DNA from: CAZCVI01 sp964502145
Lineage (GTDB): Bacteria > Acidobacteriota > Aminicenantia > UBA2199
Assembly: GCA_964502145.1 (NCBI GenBank)
Contig: CAZCVI010000133.1
Span: forward strand, 1 to 13,091
Direction: 5' to 3'
Length of the DNA: 13,091 nucleotides
Part shown: piece after piece, positions 1 to 7,297 of the stretch
Numbering within the stretch: position 1 is the stretch's first letter
Layout of the letters: each line of letters starts with the position of its first letter
Translations under genes and position numbers: made by a program
Notes under the pieces: generated by a model
Database searches by the model: none
The model's input: only the letters and a program-made list of their open reading frames with translations
What the model was told of the DNA's origin: nothing

Positions 1-72
1 GTTAGGTCATCCTTCAACCCGGCCATTGAGTGATTTATGTGTTATCATTAATAAGTAAAGGAATAAACTAAT

Positions 73-87
73 GCGCCAGGATGGCGC
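73..87. repeat. Short GC-rich hairpin after the Rpn nuclease gene
   Basis: A 6-bp perfect inverted repeat, GCGCCA and TGGCGC, is separated by 3 bases. It lies 19 bp beyond the stop codon of the minus-strand nuclease gene. Read on the minus strand it is followed by a T-rich but interrupted stretch, so it could be a weak terminator for that gene. It may equally be a chance palindrome. The rest of bases 1-105 shows nothing recognisable. Confidence 0.35.
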
Positions 88-105
88 GTCTACCCAAATC
101 TATTT

Positions 106-1158
106 TCATTTTTGGGGAAGCTCTGATTCTTTCATCAGACGGGTGACTTGACCTTTTGCCAAGCCGCTGTATTTGATAATAGTGTCAATGGGAAGATTGT
201 CCATCAGCATTTTTTTTGCTGTCTCGAATGCTTTTTCTCTTAGACCTTTGGCTATTCCTTTGGCTTCGCCTTTGGCTATTCCTTTGGCTATTCCTTTGGC
301 TATCCCTTTGGCTATCCCATTTTTTTCGCCGATTTTTTTTCCTCTTTTCTCGCCGATTTTTTCGCCGATTTTTTGAAAACTGGTTACGTATGCCATTGTT
401 TTTCCCTCCTTTAAAGTTATTAACTCATTGTGCAGTTTTTCCTTGTATTTTTGCGGCAGATTGATGATCCAATCAATGAACTTGACCAAAACGCGGATTT
501 GCTTTTTGTTGTACCCTTTCTTAAAACAATCTTTGAACAATTGCAGTTTTATGTTATATTTTGTCTGGGGGTCGGCGTGCTGGGCTTCCAAGCTTTTTAA
601 TTGGGCAAGTATCACCATGGCCATAGGATTTTTGGATGCTTCCAGTTCGGCCAAACGATCTTTATAATCCAATATCTTTACGATAGGAAATGTCATGATA
701 TGATTGAATCCCCAACGATGGATTTGGTAGTGATCGGGTCGAAAGTCGGGATCATCGTCAGTTAACATAGCCAAACTGATCACTTCCTCATTGTAATGGT
801 CAAAGATACGATAATTGTAAACATACATTCGCAGGGGCAACGTTTTATCCGGGCGACCCTGCACCTCAATATGAATAAACAGACAACGAATAGAACCATC
901 TTTAAGATGAACTTTCACCAACACATCTGCAAAACGCCTGCCAATTTTATTATCCTTGATAATACGGCGCAGTTCCTTGCTGAGGGACACGGGTTTCTTT
1001 CTGAAATCAATGTCCTGATAAATCTCCGGGCAAAACTCTAAGAGAAATAGTTTGAAAAGGTCTTCAATGACATCTTTCCAAGCCGTATCGTAGTCGACTT
1101 TCGTGTCTTTGGCCGTCTTTTTTAGGGTGTCCGTTGTTAGCAGTATCTGTTTTTTCAT
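106..1158 (-). CDS. Rpn family recombination-promoting nuclease / putative transposase (PD-(D/E)XK)
   Basis: The protein is 350 residues long if started at the ATG at 1158. A TTG 18 bp further upstream would add six residues, but it falls inside the predicted promoter, so the ATG is preferred. The N-terminal ~200 residues resemble the Rpn/YhgA-like (Transposase_31 type) PD-(D/E)XK nuclease fold. Asp78 in FADVLV and Glu98-Val-Gln100 in FIHIEVQG match the family's D...ExQ active site. Known members are DNA endonucleases that promote RecA-independent recombination; many are annotated as transposases although no terminal repeats define an element. The C-terminal third holds a Lys/Gly-rich run (KIGEK then GIAKG units) encoded by a 12-bp minisatellite, followed by a short helical tail of about 50 residues. 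Such KG-rich repeats are common in this family. No inverted repeats or target duplication flank the gene, so it is called a stand-alone nuclease gene, not a mobile element. Confidence 0.85.
   Translation of the reverse strand: MKKQILLTTDTLKKTAKDTKVDYDTAWKDVIEDLFKLFLLEFCPEIYQDIDFRKKPVSLSKELRRIIKDNKIGRRFADVLVKVHLKDGSIRCLFIHIEVQGRPDKTLPLRMYVYNYRIFDHYNEEVISLAMLTDDDPDFRPDHYQIHRWGFNHIMTFPIVKILDYKDRLAELEASKNPMAMVILAQLKSLEAQHADPQTKYNIKLQLFKDCFKKGYNKKQIRVLVKFIDWIINLPQKYKEKLHNELITLKEGKTMAYVTSFQKIGEKIGEKRGKKIGEKNGIAKGIAKGIAKGIAKGEAKGIAKGLREKAFETAKKMLMDNLPIDTIIKYSGLAKGQVTRLMKESELPQK
245..376 (-). repeat. In-frame 12-bp coding minisatellite (11 units, two types)
   Basis: Eleven consecutive 12-bp units keep one register inside the nuclease gene. 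On the plus strand the first six (245-316) are variants of CCTTTGGCTATT, encoding Gly-Ile-Ala-Lys on the minus strand. The next five (317-376) are variants of CCGATTTTTTCG, encoding Lys-Ile-Gly-Glu-type repeats. As 12 is a multiple of three, gain or loss of units would lengthen or shorten the protein without a frameshift. Confidence 0.9.
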
Positions 1159-1164
1159 ACCTGT

Positions 1165-1193
1165 ATGATAACGCAAAATGCAATAAATTTCAA
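1165..1193 (-). promoter_or_regulatory. Sigma70-type promoter for the Rpn nuclease gene
   Basis: On the minus strand a -35 box TTGAAA (1188-1193) is separated by 17 bp from a -10 box TATCAT (1165-1170). The -10 box ends only 6 bp before the ATG at 1158, so transcription would start at or next to the start codon. That predicts a leaderless mRNA, in line with the lack of a good ribosome binding site. Confidence 0.55.
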
Positions 1194-1298
1194 CTGCTGG
1201 TGGAGAAAAAATGGGGCGAACTTCGTAATCCGGTTTTAGGGAAAATAGGTTGTCTGAACCGTGATGCGTGGGATTATTGGCGTGAACTTTTGCCGGAC

Positions 1299-2906
1299 TT
1301 ATTTTGCTAATTCCGTCATTTGCGACAGCCGTGCTTCCAGTTCTTTTAATTTTTCTCGCTTGCCAGTGGCTTGATAGATCACAGTCAGGGTGAGGTAATT
1401 TTCCCGCGACGCATCCAGAAAAACCGCGGCCAGTGCATGGCGCTCTGCCTGGATGTAATCCTTCTTTTTTAAGAGCAAATGAGCCATCAAACGGTAATAT
1501 TTGGGTAAAAAGGAGTTGGTTTCTATCAATGCGCCTAACCGTTCGATAGCCGTATCGTCCGTGCCAGTGATGCTCCCGCTTTCAATCTCCCTGAACTCGC
1601 CCCGATCAGAGTACCGTTTTTTTAAGGTGACATTAAAGGGGGTCTTTAATACCATGGAAACTCCAGGCCGTTCGCTGGATTGCACGAGTTCAGGGAGATA
1701 GACCTGAAATAACTCGAACAATTCTTCCACGGCAGGTGTTTTAGACAAAAAATAGGCGAATAAACCGGTCAATTTACTATCGTCGGGGAACTGTTTTAAG
1801 GCGGTTTTCAGGCATAGTTCAGCTTCTGCTGGTTTGTCTGCGGTCAACAGATTGTGAACGCGATATAACCATGTTTCGGGATCACTCCGTTCATCCAGCG
1901 CCTTCTTAAAAAAATTCTCCGCGAACTCGTACTCCTTACGCTGGGAATAAATAACAGCCAGGTTGTGGCGGACCTCGAAAAGCTCGTATTTATCCTGCTC
2001 CAACAGGATAAACGCTTCCAAGGCGGCGTCGGTATTGCCCTCGGCATAATCCAGTAGCGCACAAAGCCCCCTTTTCTCAAATTTTAACAGGAAATCCGCG
2101 GGCAGCTCGCCCGTTTTAGTGGCGGCGGGGATTTGTGCCAAAAGCGCCCTGGATTGCGGGTACTGCTGCTTATCAAAATACGCCCGCGCCAAATTTAAAT
2201 TCAAGAAATCCGATTGCGTGTCTGTAGCCCGCGCTTTTTCCAATAACTCGATCTTTTTATCCGGCTCACCCAGTAACAAACTCTTTATAAATATCTCATA
2301 ATTCCTGGGATTCAAACGAAATGAGGGGTAATGGCAATTAGCTGGGGTGACACTATCGGATTTTAAGGTAGTGATGACAGATTTTAATAGCGCTTCCATC
2401 ACCAGGAAAATATCCATGATATGCCCCCTGAAAATAGGCAGCTTTTTGCGCGTGTAATTTTTTAAATCCACCACGGAACCACTAACCAGGATACGCGTTT
2501 TGTCCTTGGGGTCCGGCCCTACCTCGCCCAACACGATGATATGTTCTTTGTCATCCATGGCCAGACGCATGGCCGTCGCTTTGGTCATGTGGTAGGGGAA
2601 AAAAATAGCGTGGGTGTTCAACAACGCCACAGTTTCATTATCTTGCCGCACGGCAAAACCATTACTGTGAAGCCCGGCAGTCAGATAAAAGGAAAGCCCC
2701 CGTCCCAACCAGCTATAAGACGCACTGGCATGCTGCGCCGTGCGAAAAGGCATCACGATCAGACGGGACAGCGGCGGGGAACTTTCAATGGCTCCCATAG
2801 GTACGAAGAGGGTCAATATAAATGTAAACATAAATATAAACATAAATATGGACAGAACTATAGAATATATATATGGTATAGATAATAAGATTTTTTTACG
2901 TTTCAT
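1299..2906 (-). CDS. Membrane-anchored TolB-like/TPR-repeat protein
   Basis: This 535-residue protein starts at the ATG at 2906, 4 bp after the stop of the upstream transpeptidase gene, with a GGGGAG ribosome binding site inside that gene's end. Residues 1-5 are basic (MKRKK). Residues ~10-36 form a strongly hydrophobic helix rich in Phe, Met and Ile, an uncleaved signal anchor or signal peptide, which places the rest in the periplasm. Residues ~45-170 resemble the N-terminal TolB/FlgO-like fold: LIVMPF strand, then a helix with GLSFYLTAGL, then a strand IIVLGEVG and ILVSGSVVDL. Residues ~190-530 consist of helical pairs of TPR type, for example around EYEFAENFFKKAL and DYIQAERHALAAVFLD. TPRs bind proteins, so a scaffold role for envelope assembly with the adjacent transpeptidase is an inference. 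No catalytic residues are evident, and the exact family is not recognised. Confidence 0.75.
   Translation of the reverse strand: MKRKKILLSIPYIYSIVLSIFMFIFMFTFILTLFVPMGAIESSPPLSRLIVMPFRTAQHASASYSWLGRGLSFYLTAGLHSNGFAVRQDNETVALLNTHAIFFPYHMTKATAMRLAMDDKEHIIVLGEVGPDPKDKTRILVSGSVVDLKNYTRKKLPIFRGHIMDIFLVMEALLKSVITTLKSDSVTPANCHYPSFRLNPRNYEIFIKSLLLGEPDKKIELLEKARATDTQSDFLNLNLARAYFDKQQYPQSRALLAQIPAATKTGELPADFLLKFEKRGLCALLDYAEGNTDAALEAFILLEQDKYELFEVRHNLAVIYSQRKEYEFAENFFKKALDERSDPETWLYRVHNLLTADKPAEAELCLKTALKQFPDDSKLTGLFAYFLSKTPAVEELFELFQVYLPELVQSSERPGVSMVLKTPFNVTLKKRYSDRGEFREIESGSITGTDDTAIERLGALIETNSFLPKYYRLMAHLLLKKKDYIQAERHALAAVFLDASRENYLTLTVIYQATGKREKLKELEARLSQMTELAK
2813..2848 (-). repeat. 12-bp coding repeat in the membrane helix of the TPR protein
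   Basis: Two perfect tandem copies of TAAACATAAATA (2825-2836 and 2837-2848, plus strand) are preceded by a third copy at 2813-2824 that matches 9 of 12 bases. On the coding strand they give a four-residue period, FMFI-FMFT-FILT, in the middle of the N-terminal membrane segment (about residues 20-32). The helix length could therefore vary by slippage in steps of four residues. Confidence 0.8.
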
Positions 2907-2910
2907 AAGC

Positions 2911-4635
2911 TCACTTGCTCCCCAAACGCGACTGGGGCAGATAAAAAGTAGTGAGGAAATCTTTTAAAAACAGAGCTCCACGCCACTCGGCTTTGCCAGC
3001 CCGTTCCAATTGAAATGCAAAGGCGTACCTGGGTTTTTCAGCCGGGAAAAAACCGGTGAGTATTGCATCCAGTCCCAACTGTTTGTTGCCTGCCGTGCCG
3101 GTTTTGATGGCCATCATCACACCATCTACCTTGGCGCGACGCCCAGTGCCATCGGCAGATTCCACCACATAGACCATGGCATTCTTTACTTTTAAAAAAG
3201 CACTGTTGTCAGTAAGAATGGTTAATAACCGCGACCCATGATTATAATACCCAATGTCCAGCAGATTTTTTTTGCTTTTGATCATATAGGGTTCATAAAT
3301 AGAACCGTTCTCTGCAATGATAGTGAATACCAATGCCGCATGAAAGGTCGTCATGGTGACGTGATTGAGGCCCACCGCCATATTGGCCAGTTGAAAATCA
3401 GTGGTAATGGTATCGCTGGTTTTACCCGTTTTAAATTCCAAGAACAAGTCTTTAAGGGCGGGCGTATTAAAATAGAACCGATTGAACATGGTTCGCAATG
3501 TGGTATGCCCCAATTGGAGACCCAGGCGGGCAAACGCGATGTTGCAGGACACGGCCAGGGCTTCATCCGTGTTGGCCACTTGTTTATGGACCATCCAGTC
3601 GGAGAAGACATGGTCTTTTAATTGCCATGTACCGGTACATTCGAGGGGAAACAATGCACTGCTAGCTGCGGTAGGTTTGGTATTAAAATAGGTCAGCAAT
3701 GTCAGCGGTTTGACAATCGAACCCGGTTCATACTGGTGCGTGAACACGGCATTGGTAGTTGCACTGGCCGGTTGCGCGAGGGAATTGGAATAGGCGGCCA
3801 CAATACTGCTGTCATTGACATTAAACAACAAAAAGGTGCCGTTTAAGCCCTTGAAAAGTACCTGCAACTTGGCCTGTACATCGCGATCCAGGGTTAACCC
3901 GTAAAACTTGATGCCAGTGCGCATATCATGGGTAAACGCATCGAAGTTCATCCCTGCTGTCAGACTCATGGTTTTTTGAGTGGCCAGATCGTAATAGGCC
4001 ATTGGTTTGCCATTTACATCGAAGATATACTCCACTTTTCCCGATAGCACCTGTCGGTTGATACGCTGTATCAAACCCAGAGCTTTTTTTTGGAGCTGCT
4101 TTAGCTCGACTGGCATGCTGGCAATGGCCGCTTCCGAAACTTGCGGCTGGAAAAGCGCACTGCTGTATAATGCTTTAAAAAAGAGCAGTGACTGGCTATC
4201 CTGGTTTTTTGCCAGTTTGTTGAGCTGGTAATCCGTGTATATTTGCAGTTCCCGGTAAGCCGCACGATCGGCAAAATAATTGAGAAATCGGGCTGGGTCA
4301 ATGCCAGTAGCGGTGCGCCCCAATGCAGTCAACACGGTGCGGGCCTCCGTGTATTCCCTGAAACTCAGATGGAGCAGCGCTTTTAATTCTTTCTTGCGGT
4401 CGCCATGAAACAGGGAGGGTTGCAAGTTCTTAATATAGTCGCGGGCTTCATTCTGTTTGCCGGATAATAAAAGGTCCTGGGCCGTGTTAATGCGCCCCGA
4501 ATCAATAAAATTCAGCACGGCTACCACCAACAGAACGACCACTATAGCCAGGCCAATCAAGCGAATCCGTTTGATACGCTTTGATTTCCGGGCATCGTTA
4601 AAGGAAAAAGACACGTCTTTGTAATCAAGCACCAT
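2911..4635 (-). CDS. Penicillin-binding protein, transpeptidase domain, with atypical N-terminal half
   Basis: The protein is 574 residues long from the ATG at 4635, 7 bp after the gmhA stop. A GGAG motif lies 12 bp upstream. A TTG at 4671 would overlap gmhA by 29 bp and is less likely. Residues 1-25 are cytoplasmic and basic near the end (KSKRIKRIR); ~26-43 are a membrane helix; the rest is periplasmic. The C-terminal half carries all three PBP/beta-lactamase-fold motifs in order: Ser306-Ile-Val-Lys309 (acylated serine), Ser363-Cys-Asn365, and Lys511-Thr-Gly-Thr514. It should thus cross-link peptidoglycan or act on a related D-Ala-D-Ala substrate, and be penicillin-sensitive. The N-terminal part (~45-250) lacks the usual class B dimerisation domain or a glycosyltransferase domain. 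It is helical and looks TPR-like (for example EARDYIKNLQP, YTEARTVLTAL). Its operon partners are an LPS heptose enzyme and a TPR protein, so an envelope role is secure but the exact class is not. Confidence 0.88.
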   Translation of the reverse strand: MVLDYKDVSFSFNDARKSKRIKRIRLIGLAIVVVLLVVAVLNFIDSGRINTAQDLLLSGKQNEARDYIKNLQPSLFHGDRKKELKALLHLSFREYTEARTVLTALGRTATGIDPARFLNYFADRAAYRELQIYTDYQLNKLAKNQDSQSLLFFKALYSSALFQPQVSEAAIASMPVELKQLQKKALGLIQRINRQVLSGKVEYIFDVNGKPMAYYDLATQKTMSLTAGMNFDAFTHDMRTGIKFYGLTLDRDVQAKLQVLFKGLNGTFLLFNVNDSSIVAAYSNSLAQPASATTNAVFTHQYEPGSIVKPLTLLTYFNTKPTAASSALFPLECTGTWQLKDHVFSDWMVHKQVANTDEALAVSCNIAFARLGLQLGHTTLRTMFNRFYFNTPALKDLFLEFKTGKTSDTITTDFQLANMAVGLNHVTMTTFHAALVFTIIAENGSIYEPYMIKSKKNLLDIGYYNHGSRLLTILTDNSAFLKVKNAMVYVVESADGTGRRAKVDGVMMAIKTGTAGNKQLGLDAILTGFFPAEKPRYAFAFQLERAGKAEWRGALFLKDFLTTFYLPQSRLGSK

Positions 4636-4642
4636 GGTGTTG

Positions 4643-5239
4643 TTAATCTCCTGCAAATAAGTTTTTTTCAAGAATTTCAGCCAGCATGTGCAACATGAAC
4701 AGGTGGAGTTCCTGGATCACCGGAGTATCATCGCTGGGAATGGAAATAATAACATCTATTGCAAGATTATGCAAATCCCCGGTAAATTTCCCGCACAGGG
4801 CGATGGTTTGTAAATCCATTTGTTTGGCGATTTTAAATGCTTCCAGAACATTGGCAGAACGACCACTGGTAGAGATACCGATGGCCACATCCCCAGGTTT
4901 TCCCAGTGCTTCCAGTTGGCGGGAAAAAACATAGCGGTAATCCGAATCATTGGCAATAGCAGTGAGGTTGGCTATATCACTGGCCAGGGCCAGGGCGGGT
5001 AGGGCCTTGCGGTTAAAATAAAAGCGGTTCACCAGTTCCGCCACAAAATGGGAGGCCTGGGTTGCCGAACCCCCGTTACCAAAGACCAGGATCTTGTTAC
5101 CCTGCATCAGGGCCGCTTCTGTTCGTAATGCGGCCTGATAAATCGTGGTATCCGCTTTTAAAGCGTCAAATTGGGCTAAACGCATCGCTATTCTTTGGGT
5201 GAATATGTTTTCATTCATCTTTATTTCATTCATCTTCAT
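4643..5239 (-). CDS. gmhA: Phosphoheptose isomerase (SIS domain), GmhA-type
   Basis: This 198-residue cytoplasmic SIS-domain protein matches the usual GmhA length (~190-200). GmhA converts sedoheptulose 7-phosphate to D-glycero-manno-heptose 7-phosphate, the first step of ADP-heptose supply for the LPS core. The sugar-phosphate motif FGNGGSATQASHFVAELVNRF starts near residue 53, ISTSGRS lies near 122, and PSDDTPVIQE near 168. His64, Glu68, Gln176 and His184 line up with the zinc and acid/base residues of characterised GmhA enzymes. This favours a true isomerase over the related DnaA-binding DiaA, which is the main alternative. The ATG at 5239 is chosen because GAGGA lies 8 bp upstream; in-frame ATGs at 5233 and 5218 lack one. 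The first codons include a tandem 15-bp duplication giving KMNEI-KMNEN. It is first in a three-gene operon with the PBP and TPR genes. Confidence 0.85.
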   Translation of the reverse strand: MKMNEIKMNENIFTQRIAMRLAQFDALKADTTIYQAALRTEAALMQGNKILVFGNGGSATQASHFVAELVNRFYFNRKALPALALASDIANLTAIANDSDYRYVFSRQLEALGKPGDVAIGISTSGRSANVLEAFKIAKQMDLQTIALCGKFTGDLHNLAIDVIISIPSDDTPVIQELHLFMLHMLAEILEKNLFAGD

Positions 5240-5413
5240 TTATTACATCCTCTTTATTTTAATTTATTTTCGCATGTTTTTTTTTGTAAATTTTTTTCGC
5301 GAATTTTCGTCCCTTTCATTTTTATCGCAAAATCGCAAATAAAGCAAGAAAAAAAAAAGAAAAAAAGTGGTGGATAAATATTTTTTTTTAACCGCCCAAG
5401 TCCCTCTTACGGA

Positions 5414-5442
5414 TTGACTTTTATCAGCAGTTCTGGTAAAAA
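5414..5442 (+). promoter_or_regulatory. Possible upstream promoter for gdhA
   Basis: TTGACT (5414-5419) and TAAAAA (5437-5442) are separated by 17 bp, with TGG directly before the -10 box as in extended -10 promoters. It would give a leader of about 155 bases before gdhA. The -10 box is poor and the region is AT-rich, so chance is possible. Confidence 0.25.
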
Positions 5443-5509
5443 TGGCTTTGGTAATCTTTGTTTTGTGAAAATCAACCATTGACACTAGCTGTTATTTTAA
5501 TGAAAAATA

Positions 5510-5518
5510 TGGTATTAT
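5510..5518 (+). promoter_or_regulatory. gdhA: Extended -10 promoter of gdhA
   Basis: TGGTATTAT is a good extended -10 element (TGN followed by TATTAT at 5513-5518). It places transcription start near 5525, about 80 bases before the gdhA start codon. A perfect TTGACA at 5479-5484 is 28 bp from it, too far to be its -35 box, so it may serve another function or be fortuitous. Confidence 0.45.
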
Positions 5519-5606
5519 AGATAATCGTAAGATGAAAGAAAAGTGATCGTGGATGTAAACACAGAGATGCTTAATCTTAAATCTAAACAATAAAGGAGAT
5601 ATATTA

Positions 5607-6965
5607 ATGTCACTAACAAAAGACGTTTTAGAAAGAGTAAAAGCCAAGAACCCGGCTGAACCTGAGTTTCATCAGGCAGTAGAAGAGGTTATGATTACAC
5701 TGGATCCCACCGTAGAAAAACACCCCGAATTCGTAAAAGCAGGGATATATGACCGCATCGTTGAACCCGACCGGGCTATTTTGTTCAGAGTCCCCTGGGT
5801 AGACGATAAAGGGAACGTACACGTGCAGAAAGGCTACCGTGTACAGTACAACAACGCGATTGGCCCCTACAAAGGTGGCTTACGCTTCCATCCTTCCGTT
5901 AACCTCGGCATCATCAAGTTTTTAGGCTTCGAACAGATTTTCAAAAACTCCTTGACCACCCTGCCCATGGGCGGTGGAAAAGGCGGTTCTGATTTTGATC
6001 CCAAAGGTAAATCCGATGGTGAAGTCATGAGATTCTGCCAAGCTTTTATGAGAGAGCTGTTCCGTCATATCGGTCCCGACACCGATGTACCCGCCGGCGA
6101 TATCGGCGTGGGTGGACGCGAAATCGGTTTTCTGTTTGGCTACTACAAAAAACTCAGAAATGAGCACACCGGCGTATTAACTGGTAAAGGTTTGGAATGG
6201 GGCGGCAGCTTGATTCGTCCTGAAGCCACTGGTTACGGCGCGGTTTATTTTGCAGCCGAGATGTTGAATGTCAAAGGTGATAGCCTGAAAGGTAAAGTCG
6301 CCCTGGTTTCTGGTTCCGGTAATGTGGCCCAGTATGCCGTGGAAAAGCTGTTAGACTTAGGCGCAAAACCTGTGACCCTGTCCGATTCATCCGGTTATAT
6401 CTATGACGAAGAAGGCTTCAACCGTGAGAAATTGGCTTATATCATGGAACTGAAGAATGTCCGTCGCGCTCGCATTAGCGAATACGCTGACAAATACAAG
6501 AGTGCTGTGTTCACCGCTCTTGACCCCAAAAAGAACTTCAACCCGCTGTGGGACAACAAGGCCGACGTAGCTCTGCCCTGCGCGACCCAGAACGAAATTA
6601 ATGAAAAAGATGCCCAGAACTTGGTCAACAATGGCGTGAAACTTATTTCCGAAGGCGCCAATATGCCTACTAATCCTGCTGGTATCAATGTTTTCATGGA
6701 AAACAAAGTTCTCTATGGCTTGGGCAAAGCAGCCAATGCTGGTGGCGTGGCTGTTTCAGGTCTCGAAATGAGCCAGAACTCCATGAGATATGGCTGGACC
6801 AGAGAAGAAGTGGATGCTAAATTGCAACAGATCATGAAATCCATCCATAAAGCCGCTTATGATACATCCGTGGCTTATGGTCAACCGGGCAATTACATGC
6901 TGGGTGCCAACATTGCTGGCTTCATGAAAGTCGCAAAATCCATGCTGGCCTATGGTATCGTGTAA
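5607..6965 (+). CDS. gdhA: Glutamate dehydrogenase (hexameric, likely NADP-dependent)
   Basis: The 452-residue enzyme interconverts glutamate with 2-oxoglutarate and ammonium in the cytoplasm, the direct route of ammonium assimilation. Its length is typical of the small hexameric class (E. coli ~447). Lys89 (YKGGLRF), Lys113 (IFKNSL), Lys125 in the signature LPMGGGKGGSDFDPKG, and Asp165 (PAGDIGVGGRE) all fall at the numbers known for the Clostridium symbiosum enzyme. The Rossmann domain shows VSGSGNVAQYA followed by TLSDSSGYI at the end of the second strand, a pattern shared with NADP-dependent bacterial enzymes; coenzyme choice is inferred from similarity. The start is set by AAAGGAGAT (5592-5600), 6 bp before the ATG. 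The gene stands alone, with its own promoter and a strong terminator. It shows no truncation or missing catalytic residue. Confidence 0.97.
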   Translation: MSLTKDVLERVKAKNPAEPEFHQAVEEVMITLDPTVEKHPEFVKAGIYDRIVEPDRAILFRVPWVDDKGNVHVQKGYRVQYNNAIGPYKGGLRFHPSVNLGIIKFLGFEQIFKNSLTTLPMGGGKGGSDFDPKGKSDGEVMRFCQAFMRELFRHIGPDTDVPAGDIGVGGREIGFLFGYYKKLRNEHTGVLTGKGLEWGGSLIRPEATGYGAVYFAAEMLNVKGDSLKGKVALVSGSGNVAQYAVEKLLDLGAKPVTLSDSSGYIYDEEGFNREKLAYIMELKNVRRARISEYADKYKSAVFTALDPKKNFNPLWDNKADVALPCATQNEINEKDAQNLVNNGVKLISEGANMPTNPAGINVFMENKVLYGLGKAANAGGVAVSGLEMSQNSMRYGWTREEVDAKLQQIMKSIHKAAYDTSVAYGQPGNYMLGANIAGFMKVAKSMLAYGIV

Positions 6966-6997
6966 CTAAAAAGTTGTCAACATTATTATAATACAGG

Positions 6998-7029
6998 AGG
7001 GGAGCTCTCACGGGCTCCCCTTTTTTTTT
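6998..7029 (+). terminator. Intrinsic terminator of gdhA
   Basis: A 7-bp perfect GC-rich stem, GGGGAGC (6999-7005) with GCTCCCC (7014-7020), has an 8-base loop and is followed at once by nine T residues (7021-7029). It lies 33 bp after the gdhA stop codon and is a textbook rho-independent terminator. Confidence 0.93.
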
Positions 7030-7112
7030 GCCCTCTAATCACAATTAATCTCGTCCATATAGTCCACAGCGCTTTAAAAAATCCCCCACTTCCCAATTTT
7101 TTGTTTTTCCTA

Positions 7113-7141
7113 TTGAATTTTTCCGCAAGAAAGACTATTAT
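7113..7141 (+). promoter_or_regulatory. Sigma70-type promoter for the duplicated-domain membrane protein gene
   Basis: TTGAAT (7113-7118) and TATTAT (7136-7141) are separated by exactly 17 bp, a good sigma70-type match. The predicted start of transcription is near 7148, inside the first unit of the 11-bp repeat array that begins at 7142. The promoter would drive the gene at 7302 and possibly the receiver and pgi genes beyond. Confidence 0.55.
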
Positions 7142-7207
7142 ATATAAGTTAGATATAAGTTAGATATAAGTTAGATATAAGTTAGACGTAAGTTAGACAT
7201 AAACTAG
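7142..7207. repeat. Six tandem 11-bp repeats at a transcription start
   Basis: Four perfect copies of ATATAAGTTAG (7142-7152, 7153-7163, 7164-7174, 7175-7185) are followed by two diverged ones (ACGTAAGTTAG 7186-7196 and ACATAAACTAG 7197-7207). The period is close to one DNA helical turn, so any protein bound to each unit would sit on the same face. The array starts directly after the -10 box, so it would also occupy the first ~60 bases of the mRNA leader. Confidence 0.92.
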
Positions 7208-7288
7208 CTCATTAATTTATGGTATGGTGCTGTTGCATGAATAAGCAGACAGAATTTAATAGCACGTGTGTTTAGAAATTTTCTCGGC

Positions 7289-7297
7289 AAAGGAAGG
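7289..7297 (+). promoter_or_regulatory. Ribosome binding site deciding the start at 7302
   Basis: AAAGGAAGG ends 4 bp before the ATG at 7302. An in-frame GTG at 7266 would add 12 residues but has no such site, so the ATG is taken as the start. Confidence 0.8.

Larger units (their letters stand above)
5240..5606. other. AT-rich divergent intergenic region between gmhA and gdhA
   Basis: This 367-bp spacer must hold promoters for the leftward gmhA operon and the rightward gdhA gene. Bases ~5260-5400 are dominated by A and T homopolymer runs, including runs of 9-10 T or A, which could be bent DNA. No convincing promoter could be chosen for gmhA; the best candidate is a weak TTGCTT-N17-TAAAAA on the minus strand around 5305-5346. 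The low-complexity open frames here look non-coding. Confidence 0.6.

Noticed and set aside
106..1176. The Rpn nuclease gene as a complete insertion sequence
   Set aside because: No terminal inverted repeats or flanking target duplication were seen, and characterised relatives are nucleases without such ends.
4636..4671. TTG at 4671 as the start of the PBP gene
   Set aside because: It would overlap gmhA by 29 bp without a ribosome binding site; the ATG at 4635 has a GGAG upstream and leaves a normal 7-bp gap.
5264..5485. A 73-codon minus-strand open frame between gmhA and gdhA
   Set aside because: It begins with GTG, has no ribosome binding site, and its middle is a Phe/Leu and Lys run encoded by homopolymer tracts in a promoter region.
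5479..5518. TTGACA at 5479 paired with TATTAT at 5513 as one promoter
   Set aside because: The spacing is 28 bp, far beyond the ~17 bp that sigma70 promoters use.
7142..7207. The 11-bp repeats as a CRISPR array
   Set aside because: Units are only 11 bp and directly abutting with no spacers; no cas genes are nearby.
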